From Faecalibacterium sp. I3-3-33 (GTDB taxonomy: Bacteria > Bacillota > Clostridia > Oscillospirales > Ruminococcaceae), in NCBI RefSeq assembly GCF_023347295.1, contig NZ_CP094469.1:2914001-2978000 (forward strand): 64,000 bases of DNA, given 5' to 3'. A program made the position numbers and the translations under genes. This document shows positions 36,395 through 45,025 of this stretch, in pieces. Within the stretch, counting starts at the first letter, position 1, and every line of letters begins with the position of its first letter. The notes under the pieces are model-generated. The model saw only the letters and a program-made list of their open reading frames with translations, had not been told where the DNA came from and ran no database searches.

Positions 36395-36934
36395 ATGCAC
36401 AATATCTATTTCACCCGTCACGGCGAGACGGTATGGAACGTGGAAAATAAGATCTGCGGCATGACCGACAGCCCGCTGACCGCCCGCGGGCAACAGCAGG
36501 CGCAGCAGCTGGGCAAGCTTGTCCGGGACAGCGGCCTGCGTATTGACGAAATTTTGTACTCTCCCCTCTCCCGCGCCGCCGACACCGCAAAAGCCATTGC
36601 CGCCGCAACCGGTCTGCCCGCCCGCTGCGAGCCCCGCCTGCGGGAGCAGTGCTTCGGCAAATACGAGGGCACGCCCCGGGACGGTGCGGAGTTCCGCATC
36701 TCCAAGACCCACTTTGCCGACCGCTATGTGGGCGGCGAAAGCATGATGCAGCTGGCGCAGCGCATCTACAACCTGCTGGACGAGCTGAAAGCCGACACCG
36801 GCAAGACCTATCTGCTGGTAGCGCACAACGGCATCGCCCGGGTGGTGCACTCCTATTTTTACGATATGACCAACGAGGAGTACGCCGCTGCGGGCATCAA
36901 AAACTGCCAGCTGGTGGAATACACCTTTGAATAA
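36395..36934 (+). CDS. Histidine phosphatase family protein (phosphoglycerate mutase-like)
   Basis: Protein of 179 aa with the catalytic motif TRHGETVWN (His8), a second Arg at SPLSRAADT, Glu in EQCFGKYEG and the second His in VAHNGIARV. All core residues are present, so phosphatase activity is likely; the substrate could be a sugar phosphate, a cofactor precursor or a nucleotide. The ATG at 36395 has AAGGAG nearby. It is the second gene of a two-gene operon ended by the terminator at 36937-36968. Confidence 0.9.
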   Translation: MHNIYFTRHGETVWNVENKICGMTDSPLTARGQQQAQQLGKLVRDSGLRIDEILYSPLSRAADTAKAIAAATGLPARCEPRLREQCFGKYEGTPRDGAEFRISKTHFADRYVGGESMMQLAQRIYNLLDELKADTGKTYLLVAHNGIARVVHSYFYDMTNEEYAAAGIKNCQLVEYTFE

Positions 36935-36936
36935 CC

Positions 36937-36968
36937 AAGAAAGCCGCCGGGGCCCCGGCGGCTTTCTT
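36937..36968. terminator. Terminator between phosphatase and MATE genes
   Basis: AAGAAAGCCGCCGGGG pairs with CCCCGGCGGCTTTCTT; T's flank both sides. Confidence 0.9.
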
Positions 36969-36979
36969 GTTATGACACG

Positions 36980-38329
36980 TCAACCATGACGGTAATGGAA
37001 TTTCTGGTCTTTTGTCACGAACATATACACGCTCACCGCCAGCGCGGCCAATTCGGCGGCGGTGACAGCCAGCCACACGCCATCAATGCCCCACAGGGCG
37101 GGCAGCAGGAGCAGCGCGGCAAGCTGGAACAGCAGGGTGCGCAGAAAAGAGATGAGAGCGCTCGTCACGCCGTCCCCCAGCGCGGTGAAGAAGGAGGACG
37201 CATACACGTTGAAGCCCATGATGAGGAAGCTCAGCGCATACAGCCGGAAGGCGCGGTTTGTCAGCGCCAGCAGCTGGGCATCGTAGCCCACAAAGATGCG
37301 CGCCACATAGGGGATGATGACCATAGATGCCGCCGTCATGGTCACAGCTACCACGGCGATGAGGCGCAGGCTCTTCTGATAGAGGTTATGCACCTCGGCG
37401 TGGTTGCGCGCGCCGTAATGGAAGCTGACGATGGGTGCGCTGCCCACCGCATAGCCCACGAACACCGCCACAAACAGGAAGGCCGCGTACATGATAACGC
37501 CGTAAGCCGCCACGCCGTTTTCGCCGGCAAGCCGCAGCAGCTGGAAATTATACAAGATATTGACCAGCGACATGGAAAGGCTTGTCATCAACTCAGAAGA
37601 GCCGTTGATGCAGGCATCCCACAGCACGCGGCCGTAAAACTGTGTTCTGCACAGGTGCAGGCGGCTGGTATTGTGGTGGTCGATAAAGTAGAACACCGGC
37701 AGCACGCCGCCCACCAATTGGCTGATGAGGGTGGCAACGGCAGCGCCCTCCACGCCCCAGTGCAGCGTGCCCACCATCACCACGTCCAGCACCATATTGG
37801 TGCAGCCTGCACCAACGGTGAACCAGAAGCCCAGAAGCGGCTTTTCGGCGGTGACGAAAAAGCTTTGGAACATATTTTGCAGCGCAAAGGGCGGCAGCGC
37901 CAGCATCAGGATGCGCCCGTAGCGCACGGCGTAATCCAGCAGCTCGCCCTTTGCGCCCAGCAGCACGGCGACCGGCCGCAGGAACAGGATGCCCAGCACG
38001 GCCAGCACACTGACCGAGATGAGCGCTGCCAGCAGAAACATGGTAAAATAGCGGTCGGCTTTTTTCTGGTCGCCCTCGCCCAGCGTGATGCCAACGATGG
38101 CGCTGCCGCCGGTGCCCAGCATAAAGCCGACAGTGCCCAGCAGCTGCGGCAGCGGCATGATGAGGTTGACCGCCGCAAAAGCCGTTTTGCCCACAAAGTT
38201 GGAAACGCACAGGCCGTCCACGATGCCGTAGATGGAGGTGAACAGCATGGTGCCGATGCAGGGCAGCACGAACCGCAGCAGGCGGGAATAGGTAAAATGG
38301 TCGGACAATTGGATGGTTTTCTTTGGCAT
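36980..38329 (-). CDS. MATE family efflux transporter behind a structured leader
   Basis: Protein of 449 aa with 12 membrane spans. The family pattern is visible in SRLLRFVLPCIGTMLFTSIY, LGTGGSAIVGITLGEGDQKKA and SFHYGARNHAEVHNLYQKS. AAAAGGAGG lies 6 bases before the ATG. A strong promoter (38506-38534) and a long stem with an intrinsic-terminator tail (38362-38468) precede it, so expression is probably controlled by attenuation or by a ligand-binding RNA. This is the only MATE gene in the window with such a leader. The exported compound may therefore be the signal; it is unknown. Confidence 0.92.
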   Translation of the reverse strand: MPKKTIQLSDHFTYSRLLRFVLPCIGTMLFTSIYGIVDGLCVSNFVGKTAFAAVNLIMPLPQLLGTVGFMLGTGGSAIVGITLGEGDQKKADRYFTMFLLAALISVSVLAVLGILFLRPVAVLLGAKGELLDYAVRYGRILMLALPPFALQNMFQSFFVTAEKPLLGFWFTVGAGCTNMVLDVVMVGTLHWGVEGAAVATLISQLVGGVLPVFYFIDHHNTSRLHLCRTQFYGRVLWDACINGSSELMTSLSMSLVNILYNFQLLRLAGENGVAAYGVIMYAAFLFVAVFVGYAVGSAPIVSFHYGARNHAEVHNLYQKSLRLIAVVAVTMTAASMVIIPYVARIFVGYDAQLLALTNRAFRLYALSFLIMGFNVYASSFFTALGDGVTSALISFLRTLLFQLAALLLLPALWGIDGVWLAVTAAELAALAVSVYMFVTKDQKFHYRHG

Positions 38330-38361
38330 AGATCCTCCTTTTCTGAGATCCGTATATGCAA
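38330..38361 (-). promoter_or_regulatory. RBS segment directly after the leader terminator
   Basis: AAAAGGAGGATCT precedes the ATG about 30 bases after the terminator U-run, so read-through past the hairpin is required for translation of the MATE gene. Confidence 0.7.
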
Positions 38362-38468
38362 AAAGGCCGGATAAGAACCACCGTTCCGGTGCGTTCCCTC
38401 TTCTGCTGCGGCACTACGGTGCCCACAGCCTCCGGGAAGCACGAACGATGACATCTTATCCGGCCTTT
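38362..38468 (-). ncRNA. Structured leader with terminator upstream of a MATE gene
   Basis: On the minus strand AAAGGCCGGATAAGA (38468-38454) pairs perfectly over 15 bp with TCTTATCCGGCCTTT (38376-38362), followed by more T's. Between them GTGCTTCCC/GGGAACGCAC enclose an apical GCTGTGGGCAC/GTGCCGCAGC arm, and CACCG/CGGTG form another arm, giving a possible three-way junction. It lacks the signatures of TPP, guanidine, Mn2+, preQ1 and T-box leaders known to me. Confidence 0.65.
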
Positions 38469-38505
38469 CAATTACGTTGAAACAGCCCTCCGATGAGCGA
38501 AAAAC

Positions 38506-38534
38506 AGTATAGCAAAGTTTATTTTTTATGTCAA
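38506..38534 (-). promoter_or_regulatory. Promoter of the MATE leader transcript
   Basis: Minus strand TTGACA, 17 bases, TATACT. Transcription would start near 38499, about 30 bases before the structured leader. Confidence 0.85.
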
Positions 38535-38547
38535 GCCCAGTTTTGCA

Positions 38548-41500
38548 TCACTCCCCCGCAAGGCGGACAAAGGGCGCGATGGCGTTGGCGTCGCCGTGGC
38601 GGACGATGGAGTAGGTGATATCGCAGTAGGGCTGGATGGCGGTGCTCTTTTCCACGGTGGAGATAAGCAGCACCTGCAATTGCAGGCGGCGGAACAGCTC
38701 CATCATGGGGCGGATGCGGTCGCTGGTCATCTTGCTGAAGGCCTCGTCCAGCAGCACCAGACGGATGCTGTTTTCGCTCTTCTGGTAAATTTGCAGAAGG
38801 CTTGCGCAGATGGCCACATAGAAGGGCGCCTGATTCTCGCCGCCGGAGGAATCGCGGCTGACGCGGGACAGATACGCCTGCTGCCCGGTGACCTGATTGG
38901 TCACCTTGATATCGTAGTCCAGATAGGTGCGGTAGTCCACATAGTCCGAAAGGGTGGCACCGGCGGCGGTGCGTCCCTCCTGACGGGCGCGGGTGTTCTC
39001 GTCCACGTCTGCCATGATCTTTTCCATCAGTTCGTCCACCTGACGCTCGTAGGCGGGGTCGGCGGTGGCGGCAAGGTTATCCAGAGAATCACCCTCGGTC
39101 ATCTGCTGGTTGCCTTTATCCACGATGACCTGATAGAACGCCGCAAGCTGCGGGTCGCGGCTGGGTTCCAGCTCAAAGCGGTAGACTTCCTCGCCGTAGG
39201 TCAGCTGCTCCATGACCTTGTTCAGCTCCCGGAACTGCCGCCGGGCGTTGAAGATATCGTCCTTCATGCGGAACAGGATATCCTTGCGGAAGCGGTCCTT
39301 GCAGTCCCGCTGCGCCTGCTCCAGACGGGCGGCGTAGCGCTCCAAGTCGATGCGCACAAGGCTTTCGTGCTGGGCGCGGTACTGTTCCAGCCCGGCAAGC
39401 CCCAAGGGATAATCGCAGACATAGCGCTGGTTGTAGGCTTTCTGCGCCGGTTCCAGCGTGCTGTTCAGGTAGACGGTCAGGGCATCGTCCAGCTTGGCCT
39501 GTGCCTTTTCGGCAGCCTGCGCGGCGGCGCGGGGGGACTTGTCCGGCCCGGTCAGTGCCTGCTGACGGCTGCGGGAGAGGGGCTCCACCAGCGGGTGGGC
39601 GGCAAAAAAGCTTTCTGCGGCCTGTGCGCTCTTTTCGGCGGTGTCCACCGCCTTCTGCTGCTCCGCCTCGCAGGAGGAGATCTGTTTTTCGCACACGCGC
39701 AGATCGCCGCCGGTCTGCTCCACGGCGGTGCGGGCGGCTTCCCATGCGGCCTCGCGCACCTCTTCCTCTTTATACAGCTGCTGCAAAAGCGGATTCTCGC
39801 GGCACTCGGCCAGCTTTGCGGCCTGCTTGTCCACCGCCGCGCGGGCGGCGGTCAGGGCGGCGCGGGCGTCCCACAAAGCGGCAAGCTCTTCCAGCGCAGT
39901 ACCGCGCAAAAGGGTCTGGTACTGGCTGTATGCGGCTTTCAGGTTCTGCTCTGCCTGTGCGGCGGCGCGCACCTCCTCCGCAAGGGCGTTCATCTCCCCT
40001 GCCAGTGCCCCGGCGCGGGCGCGGCGGGCTTCCAGACCGATATAGCGCTGCGGGGTGCGCAGACGCTCCAACCGGAAGGGATGGTGGCGCAGAAGGTCCC
40101 GGGTGGCGCTGTCGGGGTAGTTTTCCAGCGTGTCGGGGGTGTCGCAGCAGACGATGCGGCGCAGGATGGTGTCGGCGTACTGCGCGGCAAGCGGGTTTTC
40201 GCTGGTGACCTGTGCCGCCAGACTGTCGGCGGGGGCGGTGTCGGCGCGGCGGTTGGCCTTGCGCAGCCCCGGGGTGTCCAGCAGACTGATGGGCCCCACC
40301 TTATCCTTCAGCGCCACAAAGGCGCTTTTGGCGGCGACGTAGTGGGCGGGCGGCACAAGGATATCGAACCGGCGGTCGCCCAGACAGGCTTCCACGCAGT
40401 CCTGCCAGCTCTCGTCCTCCACGTTCAGCAGCTCGCAGAAGATGCGGGCGTCCGGCTCCATGCCCCGGCTTTTCAGCTCGGCATTCACGGCGTCCCGCAC
40501 CCGGGTGGCGGCGTCCCCGTGGGGGTACACCCACTTGCCGCCGGATACGGCATCCAGCTCGGCGCGTTTCTCGGTCTGCTGCCGCTGCAAGGCGGCGGTG
40601 TGCTGCCGGGCGGCAAAATAGGCTTCTTCCAGCGGCTTTTCCTGTGCGGTCAGCCAGTCGGTCAGGGCGGGCAGAGTGTCCGGGGTCAGGTCTGCCATCT
40701 TCTGTCCGGCGGCAAAGCCGCTGCGGCGCAGCACCGCCAGCAGGTTGCCGGTCTTTTCGGCGGCTTTTTCGGCGGTATCGGCGCGGCGGGCGGCGGCATC
40801 CAATGCGGTCTGCCGGTGCGCCAGTTCCTCGCTGAGGGCATCCAGTGCGCGGCCCTCGCCGCTGGCACCGGCGGCGCTGTGGGCGGTCAGGTAGGCGCGG
40901 CGGGCTTCCGCTTCGGCGGTCTTGGCCTCGGCGTAGCGGGTGCGCAGCGTTTCCTGCTGGCGGCGTCCGGCGTCTACCCGCTCCTGCCAGACGGCCTTTT
41001 CTCCGGCATCGGCAGCAGCCCGCGCCAGCAGGGCGGCGCCCCGGTTCACAAGGGCTTCGGTCTGTTTTTCGGTGGCTTCGCGGCCGAAACGGACGATCTC
41101 GTCCAGCGCATCGGCGCGGGTCTGGGCTTCCGCCAGCACGGCGTGGAGGTTTTCCAGCTCCAAGCGGTCGCCTTGCAAGGCTTCCAAGTCCAGCTCCGGC
41201 TGGGGCAGGATATACTGGTACAGAAACTCCCGGAAATTCGGGATCTCGTCCATGCTGGTGCCCATCTGGAACACCTCGTTGAACTTTTTGCCCAGCGGGC
41301 TGGCTGCGCGTCCGATACCCAGAGCGCGGCAGATCCTATCCCGCGCTTCGCTTGGGCTGCGGGTGTAGGAAAGCCGCCCTTCGGCGGGCTTGAAGTCCTC
41401 CTTGGCGCTGGGCGCACCGGTGCGCGGGTCGATAAAGGGCAGCTGTTCCAGCGTGATGCCGTCCTCCGAGATATACCACGTCTGGTCGCCGGGGTGCAGC

Positions 41501-41847
41501 TCCTGCATGGGACCTTCGGACTCCACCCGCACCGCGATGACAAAGCTGGTGTGCTTTACGCTGTCCCAGAACTCCGCCCCGATATACGCCACGGTATGCC
41601 CCGGGCGGCGGTAGGCGTTTTCGCCGCGCTGCTTGGCGTGGACAGAGCCTTGCAGGGTGCGGCCGCTTTTCTTATTGCCCAGCGCATTGAAGTTGCGGTT
41701 GGTGGTCAGGCAGTAGCGGATGGCGTCCAGAATGGTGGTCTTGCCCACGGCGTTCACGCCGATCATATAGGTCAGGCGGGCGCAGTCGAAGGTGGTATTT
41801 TCAAAGTTGTGCCAGTTGATAAGCTTCAGACGCTTGAGTTCGATCAT
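38548..41847 (-). CDS. jetC: SMC-like ATPase of a JetABC/MksBEF-type complex (JetC/MksB)
   Basis: Protein of 1099 aa. The N-terminus has a Walker A motif GVNAVGKT (30-37) in an SbcC/MukB-like fold (LKLINWHNFENTTFDCARL). The centre is long coiled coil (about 260-470 and 620-860) with a hinge-like part between. The C-terminus holds the signature SRDSSGGENQ and Walker B LVLLDEAFSKM. Such ATPases entrap or extrude DNA loops. The ATG overlaps the DUF4194 gene's stop (ATGA), so the operon is translated together. Wadjet systems use JetC with the nuclease JetD against plasmids; no JetD is visible here, so a housekeeping condensin role (as for MksBEF) is possible. Confidence 0.88.
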   Translation of the reverse strand: MIELKRLKLINWHNFENTTFDCARLTYMIGVNAVGKTTILDAIRYCLTTNRNFNALGNKKSGRTLQGSVHAKQRGENAYRRPGHTVAYIGAEFWDSVKHTSFVIAVRVESEGPMQELHPGDQTWYISEDGITLEQLPFIDPRTGAPSAKEDFKPAEGRLSYTRSPSEARDRICRALGIGRAASPLGKKFNEVFQMGTSMDEIPNFREFLYQYILPQPELDLEALQGDRLELENLHAVLAEAQTRADALDEIVRFGREATEKQTEALVNRGAALLARAAADAGEKAVWQERVDAGRRQQETLRTRYAEAKTAEAEARRAYLTAHSAAGASGEGRALDALSEELAHRQTALDAAARRADTAEKAAEKTGNLLAVLRRSGFAAGQKMADLTPDTLPALTDWLTAQEKPLEEAYFAARQHTAALQRQQTEKRAELDAVSGGKWVYPHGDAATRVRDAVNAELKSRGMEPDARIFCELLNVEDESWQDCVEACLGDRRFDILVPPAHYVAAKSAFVALKDKVGPISLLDTPGLRKANRRADTAPADSLAAQVTSENPLAAQYADTILRRIVCCDTPDTLENYPDSATRDLLRHHPFRLERLRTPQRYIGLEARRARAGALAGEMNALAEEVRAAAQAEQNLKAAYSQYQTLLRGTALEELAALWDARAALTAARAAVDKQAAKLAECRENPLLQQLYKEEEVREAAWEAARTAVEQTGGDLRVCEKQISSCEAEQQKAVDTAEKSAQAAESFFAAHPLVEPLSRSRQQALTGPDKSPRAAAQAAEKAQAKLDDALTVYLNSTLEPAQKAYNQRYVCDYPLGLAGLEQYRAQHESLVRIDLERYAARLEQAQRDCKDRFRKDILFRMKDDIFNARRQFRELNKVMEQLTYGEEVYRFELEPSRDPQLAAFYQVIVDKGNQQMTEGDSLDNLAATADPAYERQVDELMEKIMADVDENTRARQEGRTAAGATLSDYVDYRTYLDYDIKVTNQVTGQQAYLSRVSRDSSGGENQAPFYVAICASLLQIYQKSENSIRLVLLDEAFSKMTSDRIRPMMELFRRLQLQVLLISTVEKSTAIQPYCDITYSIVRHGDANAIAPFVRLAGE

Positions 41848-42452
41848 GCTTCACCCTCCCCTGTTTCCATGTCTGCGCCCTCCGGGCGCTCGTACAGACC
41901 AAGCTCGGTGCGGGTGCGGGCGCTCTCGGCGGCGGCATCCGCAAGGTCGGCATCCGGCAGCGCCAGCAGTACCGTGGGGAACACCTCGATGCGGCTGTCC
42001 AGCCCGGACAGCCGTCCCACCGGACGCGCCAGATTGTACCGGCGCAGGGTGCGCATGAGCTTTTCCAGCGTTTGCTGGTCCAGCTTGCGGGGCAGGTTCA
42101 TCTTTTGCAATTCGGCCTGTACTTCTTCCACCGTGACCAGCACCTCGTCCGCGCTGGCGGCAAGGCTTTCCCGCTTTTGCAGGTACAAAAGCCGCAGCAC
42201 CAGCAGCAAAATGCTTTCGTACTTGAGCAGCCGCGCCTGACTGCCCTCGTGCTCGTTGACCAGTGCCGCCGCCTGCATGGGCGCGGGGTACAAAAGCACC
42301 GCGTAGCCCAAGGGCTTGAACACCGCCCGCACCTCGTTGAGGTGGTCCTGAATATACAGATATTTCGCCCGCTGTTCCTCTACGCAGCCCAGCACAAAGC
42401 AGTGGTTGAGCAGATAGTTTGCGGTCTCTTCCAGCAGATCAATGGTTGCCAT
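41844..42452 (-). CDS. jetB: DUF4194 protein (JetB/MksE type)
   Basis: Protein of 202 aa with winged-helix character (LLEETANYLLNHCFVLGCVE, RYNLARPVGRLSGLDSRIEV), matching the DUF4194 family that forms the KITE-like subunit of MksBEF/JetABC complexes. It starts 14 bases inside the end of the upstream jetA-type gene and its stop overlaps the next ATG, a tightly coupled three-gene operon. The acidic C-terminal tail (RPEGADMETGEGEA) is variable in the family. Confidence 0.82.
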   Translation of the reverse strand: MATIDLLEETANYLLNHCFVLGCVEEQRAKYLYIQDHLNEVRAVFKPLGYAVLLYPAPMQAAALVNEHEGSQARLLKYESILLLVLRLLYLQKRESLAASADEVLVTVEEVQAELQKMNLPRKLDQQTLEKLMRTLRRYNLARPVGRLSGLDSRIEVFPTVLLALPDADLADAAAESARTRTELGLYERPEGADMETGEGEA

Positions 42453-43869
42453 CCGTGTTTACCTCCTTGCGGCGGGTCAGGACAAAATCCTGAAACCGGA
42501 AGCCGCCGCGCTCCACCCAGTTTCCGGTCAGGGTGATATCATACTCCCGGTGCGGCGACTGGGAATAGGTGTGCAGGCCGATGATGCCTGTAAAATCGTT
42601 CGGGTATTCCTCCACAAGGGTGGAGGCGTTCACCTGCCCGCGGGCAGCCAGTGCCTGCCGCGCCAGCAGCGCCACGTTTTCCTCGGTGACGGCAAGGCGG
42701 GCGTAATCCAGCAGCAGCTGCTGCTCCTGCCGCAGCCGTTCGGGGTCAAGGGGCTCGGTGCGCACCGGGGCAAGGGGCGCTTCGGTGCGGGGCGCGGCGG
42801 GAGGATACAGCGGCTTTGTGCCGAACACTGCCGCCGGGTACAGGCGCAGCCGTGCTGCCACCGGGCCGTCGTCCGGCTCGAACAGCTGCTCCGGGCTGCG
42901 AATGTCCTCCGCATAGCGGCGCAGCAGGGCGGTGACGCTGCCCTGCGCCGAGCGGTCGCTCAGCAGCAAAAACTGTGCCCGCTGCACCGCCCGCTTGCGG
43001 TAGCGGATGTGGCTGGCGTCGATCTCCTTCATCAGGGTGCTCATCTCTTCCAGCGCGTCCCGCTGCTGCTGGATGAGGGCACGCACCCGGGGTGCAGCTT
43101 CACCGGGGGCGCAGCGCTCCACCCGGGCGTAATCCAGCGCCAGCCGGGGCAGCTGGTTCTGCTCGCAGTCGTCCAGCTCTTCTTCCAGATAGGCGCGGTA
43201 ATTGAACAGGTTATCGCTGGTTTTAAAGCGGTGGTACGCCGCCGCCACCACCTTTTCCTCGTACTGGTCGAACAGTTCCAGCACCTCCTGCGGGGTGCGG
43301 TTATGGGTCAGGCGGTCGATATAATGCCCGATGGAAGCGTTGAGGGCGCGCAGGGACTTGTTCAAAGTTTCAAGGTCTGCCGCCACCTCCCGCAGCACGT
43401 TCTCGTAGGGGCTTTTTTCCTGTCCGATGCTGCCCAGCAGCTGCCACGCCTTGTACAGCTTGCCGGTATAGGTGACCACCCGGGGGTTCAATATCTCTTC
43501 CAGCGCATCCAGCAGCGGGGTGACCTCCGGCATAAAGGCAAGGGTGGGCTCACTTTCGTAGCTGCCGGGCTGCTCCTCCAGCCAGCCGGTGCGGCGCAGA
43601 CGCAGCAAAAAGCCCACCGCCAGCGTGTGGGGGTCGCGGGTGGGCTGCTCGTCCTCGTCGCCCGCGCCATCGGCGTCCAGCGCCAGCGGCTTTGCCAGCG
43701 CGGCAAAATAATCCTCGGCGCGGGAGACGGCCTCGGCGCGGGAAATGCTGTAATCTGCCGTATGGCGGCACTCCTCCCAGAGCAGCAGCAAAAGCTCTGC
43801 ATAAAACGCCCGGTTGGGCCCCGCCAGCGGGCGGAACAGCCGTGGGCTGACCAGTTCAAACAGCTGCAT
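42439..43869 (-). CDS. jetA: JetA/MksF-like protein
   Basis: Protein of 476 aa, largely helical, beginning MQLFELVSPRLFRPLAGPN and containing long helices (LDQYEEKVVAAAYHR-like region, RYRKRAVQRAQFLLLSDRS). Sequence and operon order match the JetA family, the kleisin-like subunit of the complex. The start at 43869 has AAAGGAC upstream; an upstream extension has no RBS. Promoter GTGACA-17-TACAAT at 43906-43934. It is the first gene of the operon; there is no gene between it and the repeats upstream. Confidence 0.82.
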   Translation of the reverse strand: MQLFELVSPRLFRPLAGPNRAFYAELLLLLWEECRHTADYSISRAEAVSRAEDYFAALAKPLALDADGAGDEDEQPTRDPHTLAVGFLLRLRRTGWLEEQPGSYESEPTLAFMPEVTPLLDALEEILNPRVVTYTGKLYKAWQLLGSIGQEKSPYENVLREVAADLETLNKSLRALNASIGHYIDRLTHNRTPQEVLELFDQYEEKVVAAAYHRFKTSDNLFNYRAYLEEELDDCEQNQLPRLALDYARVERCAPGEAAPRVRALIQQQRDALEEMSTLMKEIDASHIRYRKRAVQRAQFLLLSDRSAQGSVTALLRRYAEDIRSPEQLFEPDDGPVAARLRLYPAAVFGTKPLYPPAAPRTEAPLAPVRTEPLDPERLRQEQQLLLDYARLAVTEENVALLARQALAARGQVNASTLVEEYPNDFTGIIGLHTYSQSPHREYDITLTGNWVERGGFRFQDFVLTRRKEVNTDGNH

Positions 43870-43905
43870 GGAAACGTCCTTTCTGTCTTGGTTCGATACC
43901 CTTTT

Positions 43906-43934
43906 ATTGTACCACAGCGGGCGGGGTTTGTCAC
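43906..43934 (-). promoter_or_regulatory. Promoter of the jetABC-type operon
   Basis: Minus strand GTGACA, 17 bases, TACAAT, about 35 bases before the first ATG. Confidence 0.7.
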
Positions 43935-43954
43935 AAAAAGGCGAAAAAAAGCAA

Positions 43955-44007
43955 ACTCCCTCAGTCAAAGCCTGACGGCTTTGCCAGCTCCCTCGGGGAG
44001 AGAGCCT
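43955..44007. repeat. Family A dispersed repeat
   Basis: CTCCCTCAGTCAAAGCCTGAC with GTCAAAGC/GGCTTTGCC, then AGCTCCCTCGGGGAGAGAGCC. Stems differ from the other copies but pairing is kept. Confidence 0.7.
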
Positions 44008-44069
44008 CTGGCGCGCCCGGAAGGTTTTTCATTGCATCTAATGTTTAGCAATGGGGCGAACGGCGTGCG

Positions 44070-44118
44070 CCCTCTCAGTCATCGCTACGCGATGCCAGCT
44101 CTCCCAAAGGGAGAGCCA
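44070..44118. repeat. Family A dispersed repeat
   Basis: CCCTCTCAGTCATCGCTAC with GTCATCG/GCGATGCC, then AGCTCTCCCAAAGGGAGAGCC. The following AAGAGCACTGCCG also follows the copy near 25521. Confidence 0.75.
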
Positions 44119-44177
44119 AGAGCACTGCCGAAAGCTTTCTCATTGCACCTAAAACTTCAGCAACAAGCCTCAGACCT

Positions 44178-44223
44178 TGGCTCCCCCTTTGGGGGAGCTG
44201 GCGCGGGAGCGCCTGAGAGGGCG
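44178..44223. repeat. Family A dispersed repeat, inverted
   Basis: GGCTCCCCCTTTGGGGGAGC, then TGGCGC/GCGCC, then TGAGAGGGCG, the reverse orientation of the neighbouring two copies. Confidence 0.75.
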
Positions 44224-44227
44224 GGCG

Positions 44228-44262
44228 AAAAAAAGCCCCGGAGAGCGGGTGCTCTCCGGGGC
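44228..44262 (-). terminator. Terminator of lipoprotein gene 1
   Basis: GCCCCGGAGAGC pairs with GCTCTCCGGGGC; T's follow on the minus strand. Near-copies close the next two lipoprotein genes. Confidence 0.88.
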
Positions 44263-44274
44263 GGGGTGATTCAA

Positions 44275-44820
44275 TTACTGTGCAACTTTCATTCCAATGC
44301 CGATGGCAACATAGGTCTTGCCGCCGATGGTCTTTGCGCCAACACCCAGCGCGGTAAGCTCGATGGTCTTACCATTATTGGCTGCTATGCTCTGAATAGT
44401 GTCCCAAGTGAGCTTCAGGGTAGCAATGTTCGTTGCATCCGGCGTAATATTCTCTGCCTTGTCCACTTCGTAGTAGAACTTCACATACTCATTGCCGGTG
44501 GACTGCACCGGGTCAAAGCAGACCATAACCTGATTCTGGGTATTTGCAGTCGGATTTTCGTGTTTCCAAAGTGTGTTAGAATTCAGAGTCTCTGCGCCGC
44601 TTACCTCTTGGATGTAATCGACAGCCAGCTTCTTGATGGCGGCATCGTTATTAAAATTCGTAGCAAAAGTCTTATTCAGCTCTGCCATATAGGCCTGCTC
44701 GACCTTACCCTCAAACTCCGAGCTGCCGGGGGTGCCGGGGGTGCCGCCGCAAGCAGTGAGCATTGCCAGTGCCATGATACCGGCCAGAAGAACGGCCACA
44801 AGACGTTTCATCTTTTTCAT
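44275..44820 (-). CDS. Lipoprotein, member 1 of a three-gene family
   Basis: Protein of 181 aa with a lipoprotein signal (MKKMKRLVAVLLAGIMALAM, lipobox LTAC, Cys about 24). The mature domain (EFEGKVEQAYMAELNKTF to VAIGIGMKVAQ) matches member 2 strongly, including ELTALGVGAKTIGGKTYVAI. The ATG at 44820 has GGAGG 8 bases upstream. It has its own promoter and terminator, copied in the neighbouring units. It is exported and lipid-anchored; function unknown. Confidence 0.85.
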   Translation of the reverse strand: MKKMKRLVAVLLAGIMALAMLTACGGTPGTPGSSEFEGKVEQAYMAELNKTFATNFNNDAAIKKLAVDYIQEVSGAETLNSNTLWKHENPTANTQNQVMVCFDPVQSTGNEYVKFYYEVDKAENITPDATNIATLKLTWDTIQSIAANNGKTIELTALGVGAKTIGGKTYVAIGIGMKVAQ

Positions 44821-44892
44821 GCTAGATTCCTCCATAAATAAAATGAATTGCAGGCCTTTTCCGCGCCTCAAAAGCCCGTATGACCTATGTTC

Positions 44893-44921
44893 ATTTTACA
44901 GCATCTTTTTTTCTCCGTCAA
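44893..44921 (-). promoter_or_regulatory. Promoter of lipoprotein gene 1
   Basis: Minus strand TTGACG, 17 bases, TAAAAT. The -10 region (GCTGTAAAATGA) matches that of gene 2. Confidence 0.78.
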
Positions 44922-44981
44922 TGTACAGACTACCTAGATTTTCCAGTTGCTTTTGAGCAGATATGTCAGTTCGTTGGATAC

Positions 44982-45016
44982 AAAAAGCCCCGGGGAGCGG
45001 GGGTGCTCCTCGGGGC
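44982..45016 (-). terminator. Terminator of lipoprotein gene 2
   Basis: GCCCCGGGGAGC pairs with GCTCCTCGGGGC, followed by T's on the minus strand. Confidence 0.88.
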
Positions 45017-45025
45017 GGGGTGCAG

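Noticed and set aside
38362..38468. TPP, guanidine, manganese or T-box riboswitch
   Set aside because: None of the conserved sequence blocks of those classes is present.
38596..42240. A 1214-aa plus-strand open frame
   Set aside because: It is the antisense shadow of the JetC-like gene, with no RBS, no family motif and high-GC codon mirroring.
36980..43869. JetD nuclease gene near jetABC
   Set aside because: No DUF3322/DUF2220-like frame on either side; the downstream gene is a MATE exporter.
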